Source: Bacillus sp. SG-1
GTDB taxonomy: Bacteria > Bacillota > Bacilli > Bacillales > Bacillaceae_B
DNA length: 37,500 nt
Direction of reading: 5' to 3'
Assembly: GCF_000181495.1 (NCBI RefSeq)
Contig: NZ_ABCF01000008.1
Span: forward strand, 1 to 37,500
Part shown: in pieces, positions 7,576 through 16,238 of the stretch
Numbering within the stretch: position 1 is the first letter of the stretch
How the letters are laid out: the number at the start of each line of letters is the position of its first letter
Position numbers and translations under genes: made by a program
Notes under the pieces: model-generated
Told to the model about the DNA's origin: nothing
Databases searched by the model: none
What the model saw: the letters and a program-made list of their open reading frames with translations, nothing else

Positions 7576-7740
7576 TTAAACTGAATCGCTTTCACGCTGG
7601 TTTGATGCAGCCATGCGTTCCTGGGGATGAGTATTGATGGTACCGTCAGCCCTCTTGGAAGCATACTCCGGCTTTGCCCGCGGTTCACCTTCAAATTTAT
7701 TGTTATTCTGGTTAGGGAAGCCTCTTTCTTTATTGCGCAT
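7576..7740 (-). CDS. sspK: Small acid-soluble spore protein K
   Basis: A 54-residue minor SASP, beginning [19 protein letters not shown] and containing [20 protein letters not shown] and QERM, as in SspK of B. subtilis. Such proteins are made in the forespore and packed into the spore core. GGGAGGA precedes ATG 7740 closely; the ten-residue extension to 7770 is not part of the family. A CATACTA box at 7816-7822 on the minus strand matches the -10 of forespore sigma-G promoters. The gene is good evidence that the organism forms endospores. Confidence 0.92.
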   Translation of the reverse strand: MRNKERGFPNQNNNKFEGEPRAKPEYASKRADGTINTHPQERMAASNQRESDSV

Positions 7741-7815
7741 TGTATTCCTCCCGAGAATAATGATGGTCACCTCGTAAAAAGCAAATCGCCATTGGATCTG
7801 CTGATTACGTACTAT

Positions 7816-7822
7816 TAGTATG
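7816..7822 (-). promoter_or_regulatory. Candidate sigma-G type -10 box of sspK
   Basis: The minus strand reads CATACTA, the consensus -10 of sigma-G promoters, about 75 bases ahead of the sspK start. The -35 (TGATAA, 17 bases away) is a weak match. Confidence 0.5.
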
Positions 7823-7875
7823 GAACTTAAACTGGACAGTTATCATTAAAAATATTGGGAATGGAGGATATAATA

Positions 7876-8145
7876 ATGGATACATTTCATGAGGAATTAA
7901 CAAATGAACTATTAGAAAAGAATGAAGAATTATCTTATGCAAGGGCTAGGACCTGGGTCGAGTTATTATGGGAAGACTTTGAAACCACGTACGCCAAAGC
8001 CAGGGGAGAATACCTGGGGCAAGAAATGACAAGCAGGCTGGTGAAACAGTGGATAGACAGTTATGGAAGCAGACTTCATGAGTTTGCATCGAAGAACCCA
8101 AAGTACAGTCATATGCTTGAAAATAAAAGTGATATAAGCCATTAA
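7876..8145 (+). CDS. yfhJ: YfhJ family protein (WVELL domain)
   Basis: An 89-residue acidic, all-helical protein carrying the namesake WVELLWEDFE segment (residues 29-38 approximately) of the WVELL family (PF14043). The function is unknown. The start ATG 7876 follows GGAGG at 7863-7867 by 8 bases; the frame's earlier ATG at 7855 has no ribosome site. It is divergent from sspK and ends in its own terminator at 8150-8176. It occupies the yfhJ position of the B. subtilis yfh region. Confidence 0.88.
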   Translation: MDTFHEELTNELLEKNEELSYARARTWVELLWEDFETTYAKARGEYLGQEMTSRLVKQWIDSYGSRLHEFASKNPKYSHMLENKSDISH

Positions 8146-8149
8146 AAAG

Positions 8150-8176
8150 AGGTGCCATATTTGCGGCACCTTTTAT
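8150..8176. terminator. Terminator between yfhJ and yfhP
   Basis: AGGTGCC (8150-8156) pairs with GGCACCT (8165-8171), followed by TTTTATTT. It serves the plus-strand yfhJ and, with its A-run, probably also yfhP. Confidence 0.85.
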
Positions 8177-9160
8177 TTAATCAGGAATCACTTCCAGTTT
8201 CTTCCTCAATTTTTCTTCGCTGTAGATCCATCCGGTGTAGGAACTTTCAATATCTAATTCATCGTTCAGTTTCACTACCGCGACAAAAGGATAGTGTCCG
8301 TTGCTTCGATACCTCAAGTCGATGAATCTTACTTCATAGCCGTCTTCTTCAAATTCCTCTATCTCCCATCTGTATACAGGAGAGAAGGATAAGAATGCCG
8401 ACAGATTTTTATCTTTCTTTGCTGCATTGATGACCGGGTTATCAGGAACAGGGATTCGCTTATACTTCTCAAAGAAAGTAATGGAACTTCCATATGCCCT
8501 CGCTACATAGAAAAACTCTTTAGTAACGATTGCCAATCTCCATTGGTAAAAATGCAAAGTGGATGAAACGATGATTTTTTCTGCATCAGGAATCTTTTTC
8601 CGTACTGCTGATTTAACTGCATTTTGTACAAAGAATCTCAAAATGTAATACAAGATGATAATCATATACATGTACAGAAACGTAGGACCTGGTTCAAATC
8701 CGAATCCCCACAGGACCAGCCCGATGATATGAATGCCGAATATAATCGGATCAAACGTGTTGATGACCCCCAATGCGACCCATTTCGACGAAAAAGGTCT
8801 TATTGCCTGGGTTCCATAGGCGTTGAAAATGTCGACAAATACATGGAGGAAAACAGCAAGAAATGTCCAAATCCATAAGTGAAGCAGATTAGCTTCGGGA
8901 TAAAATGGATAGAGAACGGCCAATATGAGCAGCGGCCATATCAGTACGGCGGGGATGGAATGGGTGATTCCCCGGTGGTTACGGATATAAACAGCATTAT
9001 TTCTCAATTTTAATACGGTATCAATATCGGGAATCTGTGAACCAATGATGGCCCCAATTAAAACACCCTGTGAGGTCGCCGCATTTTCAGCTACAACAGG
9101 ATCAAGTGTTGCAAGCCCGCCGATGGCAAACCCCATGACTATATGTGTACCTGTATCCAA
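8177..9160 (-). CDS. yfhP: YfhP, membrane-bound metal-dependent hydrolase family (YdjM type)
   Basis: A 327-residue protein with the YdjM-superfamily motifs THIVMGF near the N terminus, GSQIPDIDTV, and RNHRGITHSIPAVLIW, then LHVFVDIFNAYGTQ. The conserved His and Asp residues are probably metal ligands. About five membrane segments lie in residues 25-200; a soluble C-terminal part follows. TTG 9160 is the start: AAAGGAGG ends 7 bases upstream, and the resulting length is that of the B. subtilis protein; the longer frame to 9205 reads through the ribosome site. The biochemical activity is not established. It is monocistronic and divergent from the small gene at 9273. Confidence 0.88.
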   Translation of the reverse strand: MDTGTHIVMGFAIGGLATLDPVVAENAATSQGVLIGAIIGSQIPDIDTVLKLRNNAVYIRNHRGITHSIPAVLIWPLLILAVLYPFYPEANLLHLWIWTFLAVFLHVFVDIFNAYGTQAIRPFSSKWVALGVINTFDPIIFGIHIIGLVLWGFGFEPGPTFLYMYMIIILYYILRFFVQNAVKSAVRKKIPDAEKIIVSSTLHFYQWRLAIVTKEFFYVARAYGSSITFFEKYKRIPVPDNPVINAAKKDKNLSAFLSFSPVYRWEIEEFEEDGYEVRFIDLRYRSNGHYPFVAVVKLNDELDIESSYTGWIYSEEKLRKKLEVIPD

Positions 9161-9272
9161 GGTGAATCCTCCTTTAACAAGGTTATTACGGAAAATTTTT
9201 AGCATTAATTCCAGTCATATATGTCTTGTTTTCATGGACGAAAATGATATGGTATAAAAGGAGATGATTTCA

Positions 9273-9578
9273 ATGAATCATTCACTTCAAATGTATATTC
9301 AGTACGAAATCAAAGAATCGTCGATTGAGCATTATCAGCAGCTAATGAAAAACATCCTGCAGAGCCTGGAGTCTTATGATGCAATCGATATCAAGTGGCT
9401 GCCTTCTCCCGGAAGCAGTACTGCTTTTATTGAAGTCATTACACTGCCGACGGAATCTCATTACCATGCATTGAAAAAATTAAGGAAATCCCGACAGCAT
9501 CTGTTGTTTGGCATGCTCGATGACTGCATTTCGGGAGGCCTTAACAAAATGAATTGTTTTGGGTTGAAGCTCTTTTAA
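9273..9578 (+). CDS. Small protein of unknown function
   Basis: A 101-residue soluble protein that I do not recognise. It begins MNHSLQMYIQYEIKES and contains HYQQLMKNILQSLESYD, then DIKWLPSPGSSTAFIEVITL and ESHYHALKKLRKSRQH. The alternation of strands and helices, with a beta strand carrying an FIEVI motif, is reminiscent of a dimeric alpha-beta-barrel fold, but this is only an impression. AGGAG lies 9 bases before ATG 9273, so the frame is well supported as a real gene. It is between yfhP and mutY, where I recall no equivalent in B. subtilis. Confidence 0.7.
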   Translation: MNHSLQMYIQYEIKESSIEHYQQLMKNILQSLESYDAIDIKWLPSPGSSTAFIEVITLPTESHYHALKKLRKSRQHLLFGMLDDCISGGLNKMNCFGLKLF

Positions 9579-9656
9579 AAAAGCTGATCGAATAAAAACT
9601 TCGTTAGTATTATATTCCCTCAATAAGTGAAGGTTTAACATCTTGGAGGTACAAAA

Positions 9657-10763
9657 GTGGAGAGTAATCCTTTAACACATATAGAAGAAATTGACATAGA
9701 GACATTTAAGAGAGATTTACTCGACTGGTTTACTGCTGAACATAGGCAGCTTCCATGGAGAGAAGACAGTGATCCTTATAAGGTTTGGGTGTCTGAGATC
9801 ATGCTTCAGCAAACCAGAGTGGATACAGTTATTCCTTATTTTCTTAATTTTATCAATAAGTTTCCTACAATAGAAGCACTTGCCTCCGCAGATGAGGAGG
9901 ATGTTCTGAAAGCTTGGGAAGGGCTGGGCTATTATTCCAGGGCCAGAAATCTGCAATCCGCCGTTAAAGAAGTTCGTGACACCTATGGCGGTGTAGTGCC
10001 GTCTGAACCGAAGGAAATTTCCAAGCTGAAAGGAGTCGGACCTTATACCGCGGGCGCAATTTTGAGTATTGCCTATGGAAAACCCGAACCTGCGGTAGAT
10101 GGAAATGTTATGCGGGTTTTGTCAAGGATCTTGACGATTTGGGAAGACATAGCCAAGCCATCATCCAGGAAAGTATTTGAAGAGGCAGTCCGCAAACTCA
10201 TCTCACATGAGAATCCCTCTTATTTTAATCAGGCATTGATGGAGCTGGGAGCTTTAATATGTACGCCAACCTCTCCTAAATGCCTGTTATGTCCTGTGAG
10301 GGAGCATTGCAATGCATTCAATGAAGGTGTTCAGGATACGCTGCCGATTAAAACAAAGAAGAAAAGTGCTAAAAAGCTTCAAATGGGCGCAGTAGTTTTG
10401 AAAACTGAAGATGGCCGGTTTTTAATCCATAAGCGTCCTTCAACAGGATTGCTGGCCAACCTTTGGGAATTTCCAAATTTCGAGCTTGATTCGTTTGGGT
10501 CCCATAGGAAACAGCTGGAAGAGTTTTTGAAGGTAGAATATAATGTTGAGGCAGATATTGAACATGGCCTCCTGACAAAAATTGAGCATGTATTCTCGCA
10601 CTTGGTTTGGAATATCGATGTGTATGTCGGCCAAGTGAAGGACAGCAGTGAAATCTCGGAAAAATTAAAGCTTGTCGAGAAAGAAGAGCTTACTCAATTC
10701 GCCTATCCTGTTTCTCATCAAAAAATTTGGAAAAGCTATAAAAAGAGCTGCCTTGAAACTTAA
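9657..10763 (+). CDS. mutY: A/G-specific adenine glycosylase MutY
   Basis: Removes adenine mispaired with 8-oxoguanine. The 368-residue protein has the catalytic Glu47 ([14 protein letters not shown]), the HhH motif [13 protein letters not shown], the catalytic Asp148 ([13 protein letters not shown]) and the [4Fe-4S] cysteines Cys202, Cys209, Cys212 and Cys218 in C-x6-C-x2-C-x5-C spacing. The C-terminal third (from about 235) is the NUDIX-like domain that recognises 8-oxoG ([18 protein letters not shown]). GTG 9657 follows GGAGGT by 7 bases. The gene (yfhQ in B. subtilis) is convergent with yfhS; the shared terminator overlaps its stop codon. Confidence 0.95.
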   Translation: MESNPLTHIEEIDIETFKRDLLDWFTAEHRQLPWREDSDPYKVWVSEIMLQQTRVDTVIPYFLNFINKFPTIEALASADEEDVLKAWEGLGYYSRARNLQSAVKEVRDTYGGVVPSEPKEISKLKGVGPYTAGAILSIAYGKPEPAVDGNVMRVLSRILTIWEDIAKPSSRKVFEEAVRKLISHENPSYFNQALMELGALICTPTSPKCLLCPVREHCNAFNEGVQDTLPIKTKKKSAKKLQMGAVVLKTEDGRFLIHKRPSTGLLANLWEFPNFELDSFGSHRKQLEEFLKVEYNVEADIEHGLLTKIEHVFSHLVWNIDVYVGQVKDSSEISEKLKLVEKEELTQFAYPVSHQKIWKSYKKSCLET

Positions 10764-10780
10764 TTCCAAGGCAGCTTCAT
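10747..10780. terminator. Bidirectional terminator of mutY and yfhS
   Basis: GCTGCCTTG (10747-10755) pairs with CAAGGCAGC (10767-10775), followed by TTCATTTT. It spans the mutY stop codon at 10761-10763. Confidence 0.8.
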
Positions 10781-10784
10781 TTTA

Positions 10785-11009
10785 TCAGTCATAAGTAACC
10801 TTTGTTCCATGCACGGCGTCGGCCTCATTTCGCTTCAGGCCGCCCCTGCTTTCAATCTCTTCTACGATTTTCCTGTGGATAGTCTGTCCCTCGGCATTCA
10901 AATAGGGAACCATCTGTTGAAGGGAATGGTGGAAAAAGGCCAGCTCACTCTTGTCCCATTCCGTTTTCGGAATCATGGAGATCTCTGTCATATCTCTGCC
11001 AACATACAT
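10785..11009 (-). CDS. yfhS: YfhS family protein
   Basis: A 74-residue protein beginning MYVGRDMTEISMIPKTEWD, with FFHHSLQQMVPYLNAEGQ and EIESRGGLKRNEADAVHGT. Sequence and length correspond to YfhS of B. subtilis, a sporulation-associated protein of unknown mechanism as far as I recall. AAGGAGG on the minus strand precedes ATG 11009. It lies between mutY and fabL, as in B. subtilis. Confidence 0.85.
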   Translation of the reverse strand: MYVGRDMTEISMIPKTEWDKSELAFFHHSLQQMVPYLNAEGQTIHRKIVEEIESRGGLKRNEADAVHGTKVTYD

Positions 11010-11054
11010 ATAGAATCCTCCTTAGCGTGATTGGTTATAGTTTCTCTGTAAACA

Positions 11055-11083
11055 TTGTTGATTATGCCATTAAAGGCTAAAAT
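11055..11083 (+). promoter_or_regulatory. Sigma-A type promoter of fabL
   Basis: TTGTTG (11055-11060) and TAAAAT (11078-11083) are separated by 17 bp, ahead of the fabL ribosome site. Confidence 0.55.
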
Positions 11084-11091
11084 GAAAGTGA

Positions 11092-11862
<771 letters not shown>

Positions 11863-11964
11863 GCCTGGAAAAATAGACTTTTGAAAAAGACCATTTTTTA
11901 ATAATTTTTTTGGAATAGTAATTCGCCTCCTTGGTTAAATTAACAAGCGTGGAGGTGATTACAA

Positions 11965-12138
11965 ATGGCAAAACGCAACCAAACGCAATCAGGAACTAAC
12001 GTACAACACGTAAAACAACAAAACGCTCAAGCTCAAGGACAAGCTGGCCAATACGGTGCCGAGTTTGCTTCTGAGACTGATGTGCAGCAAGTAAAACAAC
12101 AAAACGCACAATCTCAAGCTAAGAAAAACCAACAATAA
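11965..12138 (+). CDS. sspE: Gamma-type small acid-soluble spore protein
   Basis: A 57-residue gamma-SASP. It begins MAKRNQTQSGTNVQHVKQQN and contains two copies of the VQxVKQQNAQ repeat (VQHVKQQNAQ and VQQVKQQNAQ), separated by AQGQAGQYGAEFASETD; EFASETD resembles the site cut by the germination protease GPR. Gln, Asn and Ala dominate, as expected for this amino-acid store. It is shorter than the ~84-residue B. subtilis SspE. GGAGGTG lies 8 bases before ATG 11965. GAATA (11913-11917) and TAAATTA, 17-18 bases apart, may be a sigma-G promoter. Confidence 0.93.
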   Translation: MAKRNQTQSGTNVQHVKQQNAQAQGQAGQYGAEFASETDVQQVKQQNAQSQAKKNQQ

Positions 12139-12146
12139 TTTTCAAG

Positions 12147-12179
12147 AAAAGGCACCCTGCTGGTAACAGGGTGCCTTTT
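12147..12179 (+). terminator. Terminator of sspE
   Basis: AAAAGGCACCCTG and CAGGGTGCCTTTT form a perfect 13-bp stem with a 7-nt loop and a T-run. Confidence 0.92.
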
Positions 12180-12237
12180 CCCGTTTTTAAGGTGGCTGAA
12201 TGACATATAGCGGGTTACATTGCTAATTGAAATCTTT

Positions 12238-12445
12238 GATGAGGGCCTCCAGTGGATTTAGTTTCTTTAAACCGGGTGATTTGAGGGGGAAAGTGCCTTT
12301 AGGAGGGTTCTAAAGACCAAAAGCGAGTCAATTTGAAGATGAAAGTGTCTTAAGGAAGGTTTTAAAGACCAAAAGCGAGCCGATTTGAGAGTGAAAGTGT
12401 CTTTAGGAAGTTCTAAAGACCAAAAGTGAGTTGATTAATTTCTAC
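12238..12445. repeat. Tandem array C, four 52-bp units
   Basis: ATTTG occurs at 12279, 12331 and 12383, and AAAGTG at 12290, 12342 and 12394, all exactly 52 bp apart; the first unit is weaker. Units read AAAGTGTCTTTAGGA, a short loop, TTCTAAAGACC, then AAAAGCGAG. GTCTTTAG pairs with CTAAAGAC, so each unit can fold into a hairpin. It lies after the sspE terminator and ends about 120 bases before ygaB. Array F at 32658 starts with the same AAAGTGTCTT. Confidence 0.88.
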
Positions 12446-12566
12446 ATAATATAAAAAATAAACTAACCGACAAACAAAGCCTTCAAGCGACATAACTAGT
12501 CAAAGGGATTTACATAAAGACAGGGAATGTTATTAGGGAGAACTTCCGAGAAAGCGGGTGATTGTG

Positions 12567-12818
12567 ATGTCCCAATTTAACAAGCTGATTAGCGAACAGT
12601 TGGAAACAATGGATAAACTCCTGTTCATTCAATCAGAAATAGAACGATGCCAGGAAATCGAGAAGGAACTAGTTGAGTTGCAGCAGCAATCAAAGCTGGA
12701 TTCAATTCATCAGGAAATCTCCATGATGAAAAAAGAACTCAAAGAGATTCAGAAAGTTTTTCAGGATCAAACCAATGAAGTAATCCAAGTATATGCTGAA
12801 GAAAAGGTCCTAATCTGA
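12567..12818 (+). CDS. ygaB: YgaB family coiled-coil protein
   Basis: An 83-residue, entirely helical protein with heptad character (LISEQLETMDKLLFIQSEIE, KELVELQQQSKLDSIHQE, MMKKELKEIQKVFQDQTNEV), matching the YgaB family (PF14182) of unknown function. ATG 12567 is preferred over the upstream GTG codons (12558, 12564), since the only plausible ribosome site, GCGGGTG, covers 12554-12560. A 6-bp GC-rich terminator follows. It keeps the B. subtilis order sspE-ygaB-ygaC. Confidence 0.82.
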   Translation: MSQFNKLISEQLETMDKLLFIQSEIERCQEIEKELVELQQQSKLDSIHQEISMMKKELKEIQKVFQDQTNEVIQVYAEEKVLI

Positions 12819-12831
12819 ATGCAAATCTTCC

Positions 12832-12855
12832 AGAGCCGAAGTGGCTCTTTTTTCT
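12832..12855 (+). terminator. Terminator of ygaB
   Basis: AGAGCC (12832-12837) pairs with GGCTCT (12843-12848) around a 5-nt loop, followed by a long T-rich run. Confidence 0.85.
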
Positions 12856-12949
12856 TTTTTGGAAAGGGTGATGTGGAACACTTGAGTGCAGGGAGTTGAA
12901 TCAGGACTAGTGAACCGGTCAATCCCTCCAAACGTGCTGCGTCTCCCGT

Positions 12950-12975
12950 GAGGAAGTCGCTTCCCCTCTTTTTTT
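12950..12975 (+). terminator. Terminator-like hairpin with no gene upstream
   Basis: GAGGAAG (12950-12956) pairs with CTTCC..TC (12960-12968) with a TCG loop and a 2-nt bulge, followed directly by seven T. The ygaB terminator lies 100 bases upstream and no coding frame intervenes, so it may end a short untranslated RNA. Confidence 0.5.
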
Positions 12976-13061
12976 ACAATAAGGCTTTGTAAGTTGATTG
13001 TGTTGTAGGCCTCCAAGTCGATAGATATTTAGCTTCAGAGTAATAATATCTCTTCAATTGG

Positions 13062-13089
13062 GGAGGAGTCGTACGTCCTGTAGCGGAAA
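13062..13089. repeat. 3' end fragment of a dispersed Bacillaceae repeat
   Basis: The stretch GGAGTCGTACGTCCTGTAGC then GGAAA resembles the last part of the full repeat at 13172-13316 (ACGCACCTGTAGCGTAAA) and of copies I recall from other Bacillaceae. It is probably a truncated second copy. Confidence 0.5.
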
Positions 13090-13171
13090 GGAGGCAATTA
13101 TTAATGGCTTTTTCGCAAAGTTTGTGGTTTTTAAAATTTATATATTGCATTAATACAAATATTTGTTTGAT

Positions 13172-13316
13172 TGAAGCGGAAGGTGTGTGACCTCCTGCGG
13201 GATCAGCGGGACAGGTGAGACCAAGGTTACGTACCCACTGGAACGTAACCCCGCAGGCGCAGCCGAGGAGGCTCAACGCCCGCCCCGCGGAGTCACGCAC
13301 CTGTAGCGTAAATCAG
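13172..13316. repeat. Dispersed GC-rich palindromic Bacillaceae repeat with an internal hairpin
   Basis: It begins TGAAGCGGAAGGTGTGTGAC, continues CTCCTGCGGG, and ends GCGGAGTCACGCACCTGTAGC. The ends are imperfectly complementary (GGTGTGTGAC against GTCACGCACC). This is a type of repeat I recall as common in intergenic regions of Bacillus and relatives, with CTCCTGCGGG near one end, GAGGAGGCTC near the other and CTGTAGCGG at the tip. Between GAGACC and CCCGCAGG it carries ~27 extra bases that form a hairpin of their own: GGTTACGT (13225-13232) and ACGTAACC (13243-13250). It is much richer in G+C than its surroundings. Confidence 0.7.
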
Positions 13317-13377
13317 CTTACCGTTTAGCTAGAAAATAACATTACTCTTTAAAACATCCAACAATAAATAACTTGAG

Positions 13378-13416
13378 AAAGAGCCATTGCTAAATTAACA
13401 ATGGCTCTTTTGTTTT
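13378..13416 (+). terminator. Terminator upstream of ygaC
   Basis: AAAGAGCCATTG (13378-13389) and CAATGGCTCTTT (13399-13410) form a perfect 12-bp stem followed by TGTTTT. No plus-strand gene lies within the 550 bases before it. It could insulate ygaC, whose own -10 (TATAAT, 13436-13441) follows. Confidence 0.8.
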
Positions 13417-13497
13417 AAAATTATTCTCAAAACGTTATAATAATAAAATAGACTTAATAGATTAGCGGAATATTCTGCAGGAAGGCAGGGGAGACTG

Positions 13498-14028
13498 ATG
13501 GCGGTTCCCAGCGAAGGGCAACCAATACAAATACATAGTTATAAGCATGATGGGAATATCCATCGTGTCTGGAATGAACTGACAGTATTAAAAGGTACGA
13601 GAAATCTTGTTATCGGGGGAAACGACCGGACGATGGTAACTGAATCGGACGGAAGGACATGGATTACCCGTGAACCAGCCATTTGTTATTTTCATGCAGA
13701 GCTATGGTTCAATATCATTTGCATGATACGGGAAGATGGAATTTATTATTATTGCAATCTGAGTTCACCTTTTGTTTATGATCATGAGGCATTGAAATAT
13801 ATAGACTATGACCTTGATATCAAAGTGTTTCCGGATATGACCTATACGCTGCTCGACGAGGACGAGTATGAAACACATAGAAAACTGATGGGGTATCCAG
13901 ATGTCATCGACCATATTTTAAAGAGGAATGTGGACAAGCTTGTCCGCTGGATCAGGCAGCGGAAAGGGCCATTTGCACCCGACTTTATCGATGTTTGGTA
14001 TGAAAGATTTCTTTATCACAGGAAATAA
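13498..14028 (+). CDS. ygaC: DUF402 family nucleoside tri-/diphosphate phosphatase (YgaC/Ntdp type)
   Basis: A 176-residue protein, the exact length of YgaC, with the family signatures [68 protein letters not shown] and [15 protein letters not shown]. The family (DUF402) includes the staphylococcal Ntdp, a Mg-dependent nucleoside tri- and diphosphatase; conserved Asp and Glu in the YIDYDLD and LDEDE stretches would be metal ligands. The start ATG 13498 has GGGGAG only 4 bases upstream, rather close. The ygaB-ygaC-ygaD order is that of B. subtilis. No membrane segment is visible. Confidence 0.88.
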   Translation: MAVPSEGQPIQIHSYKHDGNIHRVWNELTVLKGTRNLVIGGNDRTMVTESDGRTWITREPAICYFHAELWFNIICMIREDGIYYYCNLSSPFVYDHEALKYIDYDLDIKVFPDMTYTLLDEDEYETHRKLMGYPDVIDHILKRNVDKLVRWIRQRKGPFAPDFIDVWYERFLYHRK

Positions 14029-14057
14029 AACCGGTTAACAAATCTGCATGAGGCAGT

Positions 14058-14095
14058 AAAACCTGTTGGGCTTGAATCAACAGGTTTTTTTATTG
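14058..14095 (+). terminator. Terminator of ygaC
   Basis: AAAACCTGTTG and CAACAGGTTTT form an 11-bp stem (14058-14068, 14078-14088), followed by a T-run. Confidence 0.88.
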
Positions 14096-14132
14096 TTTTC
14101 ATAGGGAAAGATACCGGGAGGAGGATGAATGG

Positions 14133-15881
14133 ATGGATAGCATAAAACGTTTTATGCAGTTTGTAAAACCATACAGGCTGCAGATTATCGGAACGCTTAT
14201 CATTGGTATCATCAAGTTTGCCATACCGTTGCTGATCCCAATATTAATTCAATATGTTATTGATGATATTGTCGGGAGCGATACCCTATCCAATGGTGAA
14301 AAAAAGGATAAGCTTCTGATGATCATGGGGGTCATGATCGTTATCTTTGTCATAGTGCGTCCGCCGGTTGAATATTACAGACAATATTTTGCACAGTGGA
14401 CAGGAAGTAAAATTCTCTATGATTTAAGAGATAAATTGTTCAGCCATACACAAAAACTGAGCTTTAAATATTATTCCAATACAAGGGCTGGAGAGGTCAT
14501 TTCAAGATTGATCAATGATGTTGAGCAGACAAAGAACTTTGTCATCACAGGCCTGATGAACTTGTGGCTGGACGTGGCGACAATCATCATTGCCGTTTCA
14601 ATCATGTTTACATATGATGTTGGTTTGACACTTGTGTCTCTCATCGCCTTTCCGTTCTACGCTATTTCAGTAAAGTATTTTTTCGGCAACCTGAGAAAAT
14701 TGACAAGGGACAGATCGCAGGCGCTTGCAGAAGTGCAAAGCTATCTTCACGAACGTGTCCAGGGAATGTCAGTTATCAAAAGCTTTGCAGTGGAAGACCA
14801 TGAACAGAATAACTTCAGAGGACATAACAGTCACTTCCTGGATAAAGCTTTAAAACAGACGAGCTGGAATGCAAAAGCATTTGCGGTCGTTAACACAATT
14901 ACAGATATAGCTCCCTTGGTTGTTATCGGATACGCAGGGCTGCAGGTTATCAATGGCAGCTTAACAGTCGGGGTTATGGCAGCATTTATTGCCTATATCG
15001 ACAGGTTGTATAGTCCACTGAGAAGACTTGTGAATTCATCTACTACCCTTACACAGTCCATCGCTTCCATGGACAGAGTCTTTGAGTTCATGGATGAAAA
15101 ATATGATGTCGATGATGTGCCGGGTGCGGTAGAATGCAGAAATGTCAAAGGGGAAATCATCTTTGATAAAGTGCATTTTCAGTACAATACCGAGGATGCA
15201 GAGGTGCTGAGGGACATCAATCTGAAGATTCCTGCAGGAGAAACAGTGGCGCTTGTCGGGATGAGCGGTGGAGGGAAATCTTCACTCGTCAGCCTGATTC
15301 CCCGTTTTTATGATGTAACACGCGGGAAGATCACACTCGATGGGAAAAATATTAAAGACTATGAGGTGAGAAGCCTCCGCAATAATATTGGAATGGTGCT
15401 TCAAGATAACATCTTGTTCAGTGAATCTGTTAAAGAGAATATTCTGTTTGGAAAGCCTGGTGCTTCCGATGAAGATGTTATCGCTGCGGCAAAAGCGGCA
15501 AATGCCCATGAGTTTATCATGAGTCTTCCGGAAGGCTACGATACAAAAGTAGGCGAGCGGGGAGTCAAACTTTCCGGCGGCCAGAAACAGAGGGTTGCGA
15601 TTGCCAGGGTCTTTCTGAAAAATCCGCCCATTCTTATCCTTGATGAAGCAACTTCTGCTTTGGATTTGGAAAGTGAGCATCTTATTCAGGAGGCAATGGA
15701 GAAGCTTGCCAAGGACCGCACCACTTTTATCGTCGCACACAGACTCTCTACCATAACACATGCAGACCGGATCATTCATATTGAATACGGCGAAATTGCC
15801 GAGATGGGCACACACTCCGAGCTTATGAAGAAACAAGGTCATTATCATAAACTGTTCCAAGTCCAGCAGCTTGATCAATAG
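14133..15881 (+). CDS. ygaD: ABC transporter ATP-binding/permease protein (YgaD, exporter type)
   Basis: A 582-residue half-transporter that should work as a homodimer exporting lipids, drugs or peptides. The N-terminal ~320 residues hold six membrane helices (from [20 protein letters not shown] onward). The ATPase domain has Walker [11 protein letters not shown]-loop VLQDNILF, signature LSGGQKQR, Walker [13 protein letters not shown] and the H-loop VAHRLST. GGAGGAGG ends 8 bases before ATG 14133. The gene is monocistronic, between two terminators. It corresponds by position and size to B. subtilis ygaD, whose substrate is not known. Confidence 0.88.
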   Translation: MDSIKRFMQFVKPYRLQIIGTLIIGIIKFAIPLLIPILIQYVIDDIVGSDTLSNGEKKDKLLMIMGVMIVIFVIVRPPVEYYRQYFAQWTGSKILYDLRDKLFSHTQKLSFKYYSNTRAGEVISRLINDVEQTKNFVITGLMNLWLDVATIIIAVSIMFTYDVGLTLVSLIAFPFYAISVKYFFGNLRKLTRDRSQALAEVQSYLHERVQGMSVIKSFAVEDHEQNNFRGHNSHFLDKALKQTSWNAKAFAVVNTITDIAPLVVIGYAGLQVINGSLTVGVMAAFIAYIDRLYSPLRRLVNSSTTLTQSIASMDRVFEFMDEKYDVDDVPGAVECRNVKGEIIFDKVHFQYNTEDAEVLRDINLKIPAGETVALVGMSGGGKSSLVSLIPRFYDVTRGKITLDGKNIKDYEVRSLRNNIGMVLQDNILFSESVKENILFGKPGASDEDVIAAAKAANAHEFIMSLPEGYDTKVGERGVKLSGGQKQRVAIARVFLKNPPILILDEATSALDLESEHLIQEAMEKLAKDRTTFIVAHRLSTITHADRIIHIEYGEIAEMGTHSELMKKQGHYHKLFQVQQLDQ

Positions 15882-15927
15882 TTCCTTGGGACTGAGCTGA
15901 ATTATAATTTGAATTTATGGGCGGCTA

Positions 15928-15960
15928 AGAGCTGAATCAACTTGATTCAGCTCTTTTTTA
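15928..15960 (+). terminator. Terminator of ygaD
   Basis: AGAGCTGAATCAA and TTGATTCAGCTCT are complementary over 13 bp around one base, followed by a run of T. Confidence 0.9.
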
Positions 15961-16146
15961 TGGCTTCATTGACGGAGAGCGGTCCTTAAGACGTTTTGAG
16001 AGGCTATTTTTGCAATTCATGTCTATGAGAGTTTCCCATAAGCCGCTAGAATTCCCTTTCCTTCTTTTTTCTATAAAATCAGGAGTTTTGTTACAGGATA
16101 AATCCCCCGAAAATTGTCACTATTTCGACTAAATGGATATTAGCTA

Positions 16147-16174
16147 TTGATTCTTTTCAGAGGCTATGTATAAT
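16147..16174 (+). promoter_or_regulatory. Sigma-A type promoter of the peptide ABC operon
   Basis: TTGATT (16147-16152) and a perfect TATAAT (16169-16174) are 16 bp apart, leaving an untranslated leader of about 60 bases. The rest of the 356-base gap from 15882 holds only the ygaD terminator; between 15960 and 16146 I see no gene or repeat. Confidence 0.65.
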
Positions 16175-16238
16175 AAATTACAAGAGATTTCAGAAAAAAC
16201 ATAAAATTTTTAATAGTTTTATCAAGGGGGTTATAGAG

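Noticed and set aside
12974..13300. 108-residue minus-strand frame over the dispersed repeat
   Set aside because: Open by virtue of high G+C in the repeat; no ribosome site and no family resemblance.
15282..15878. 198-residue minus-strand frame opposite ygaD
   Set aside because: It is the antisense shadow of the conserved ATPase domain and has no ribosome site.
16175..16238. Riboswitch in the leader of the peptide ABC operon
   Set aside because: The leader is only about 60 bases and shows no conserved stem or terminator-antiterminator pair.
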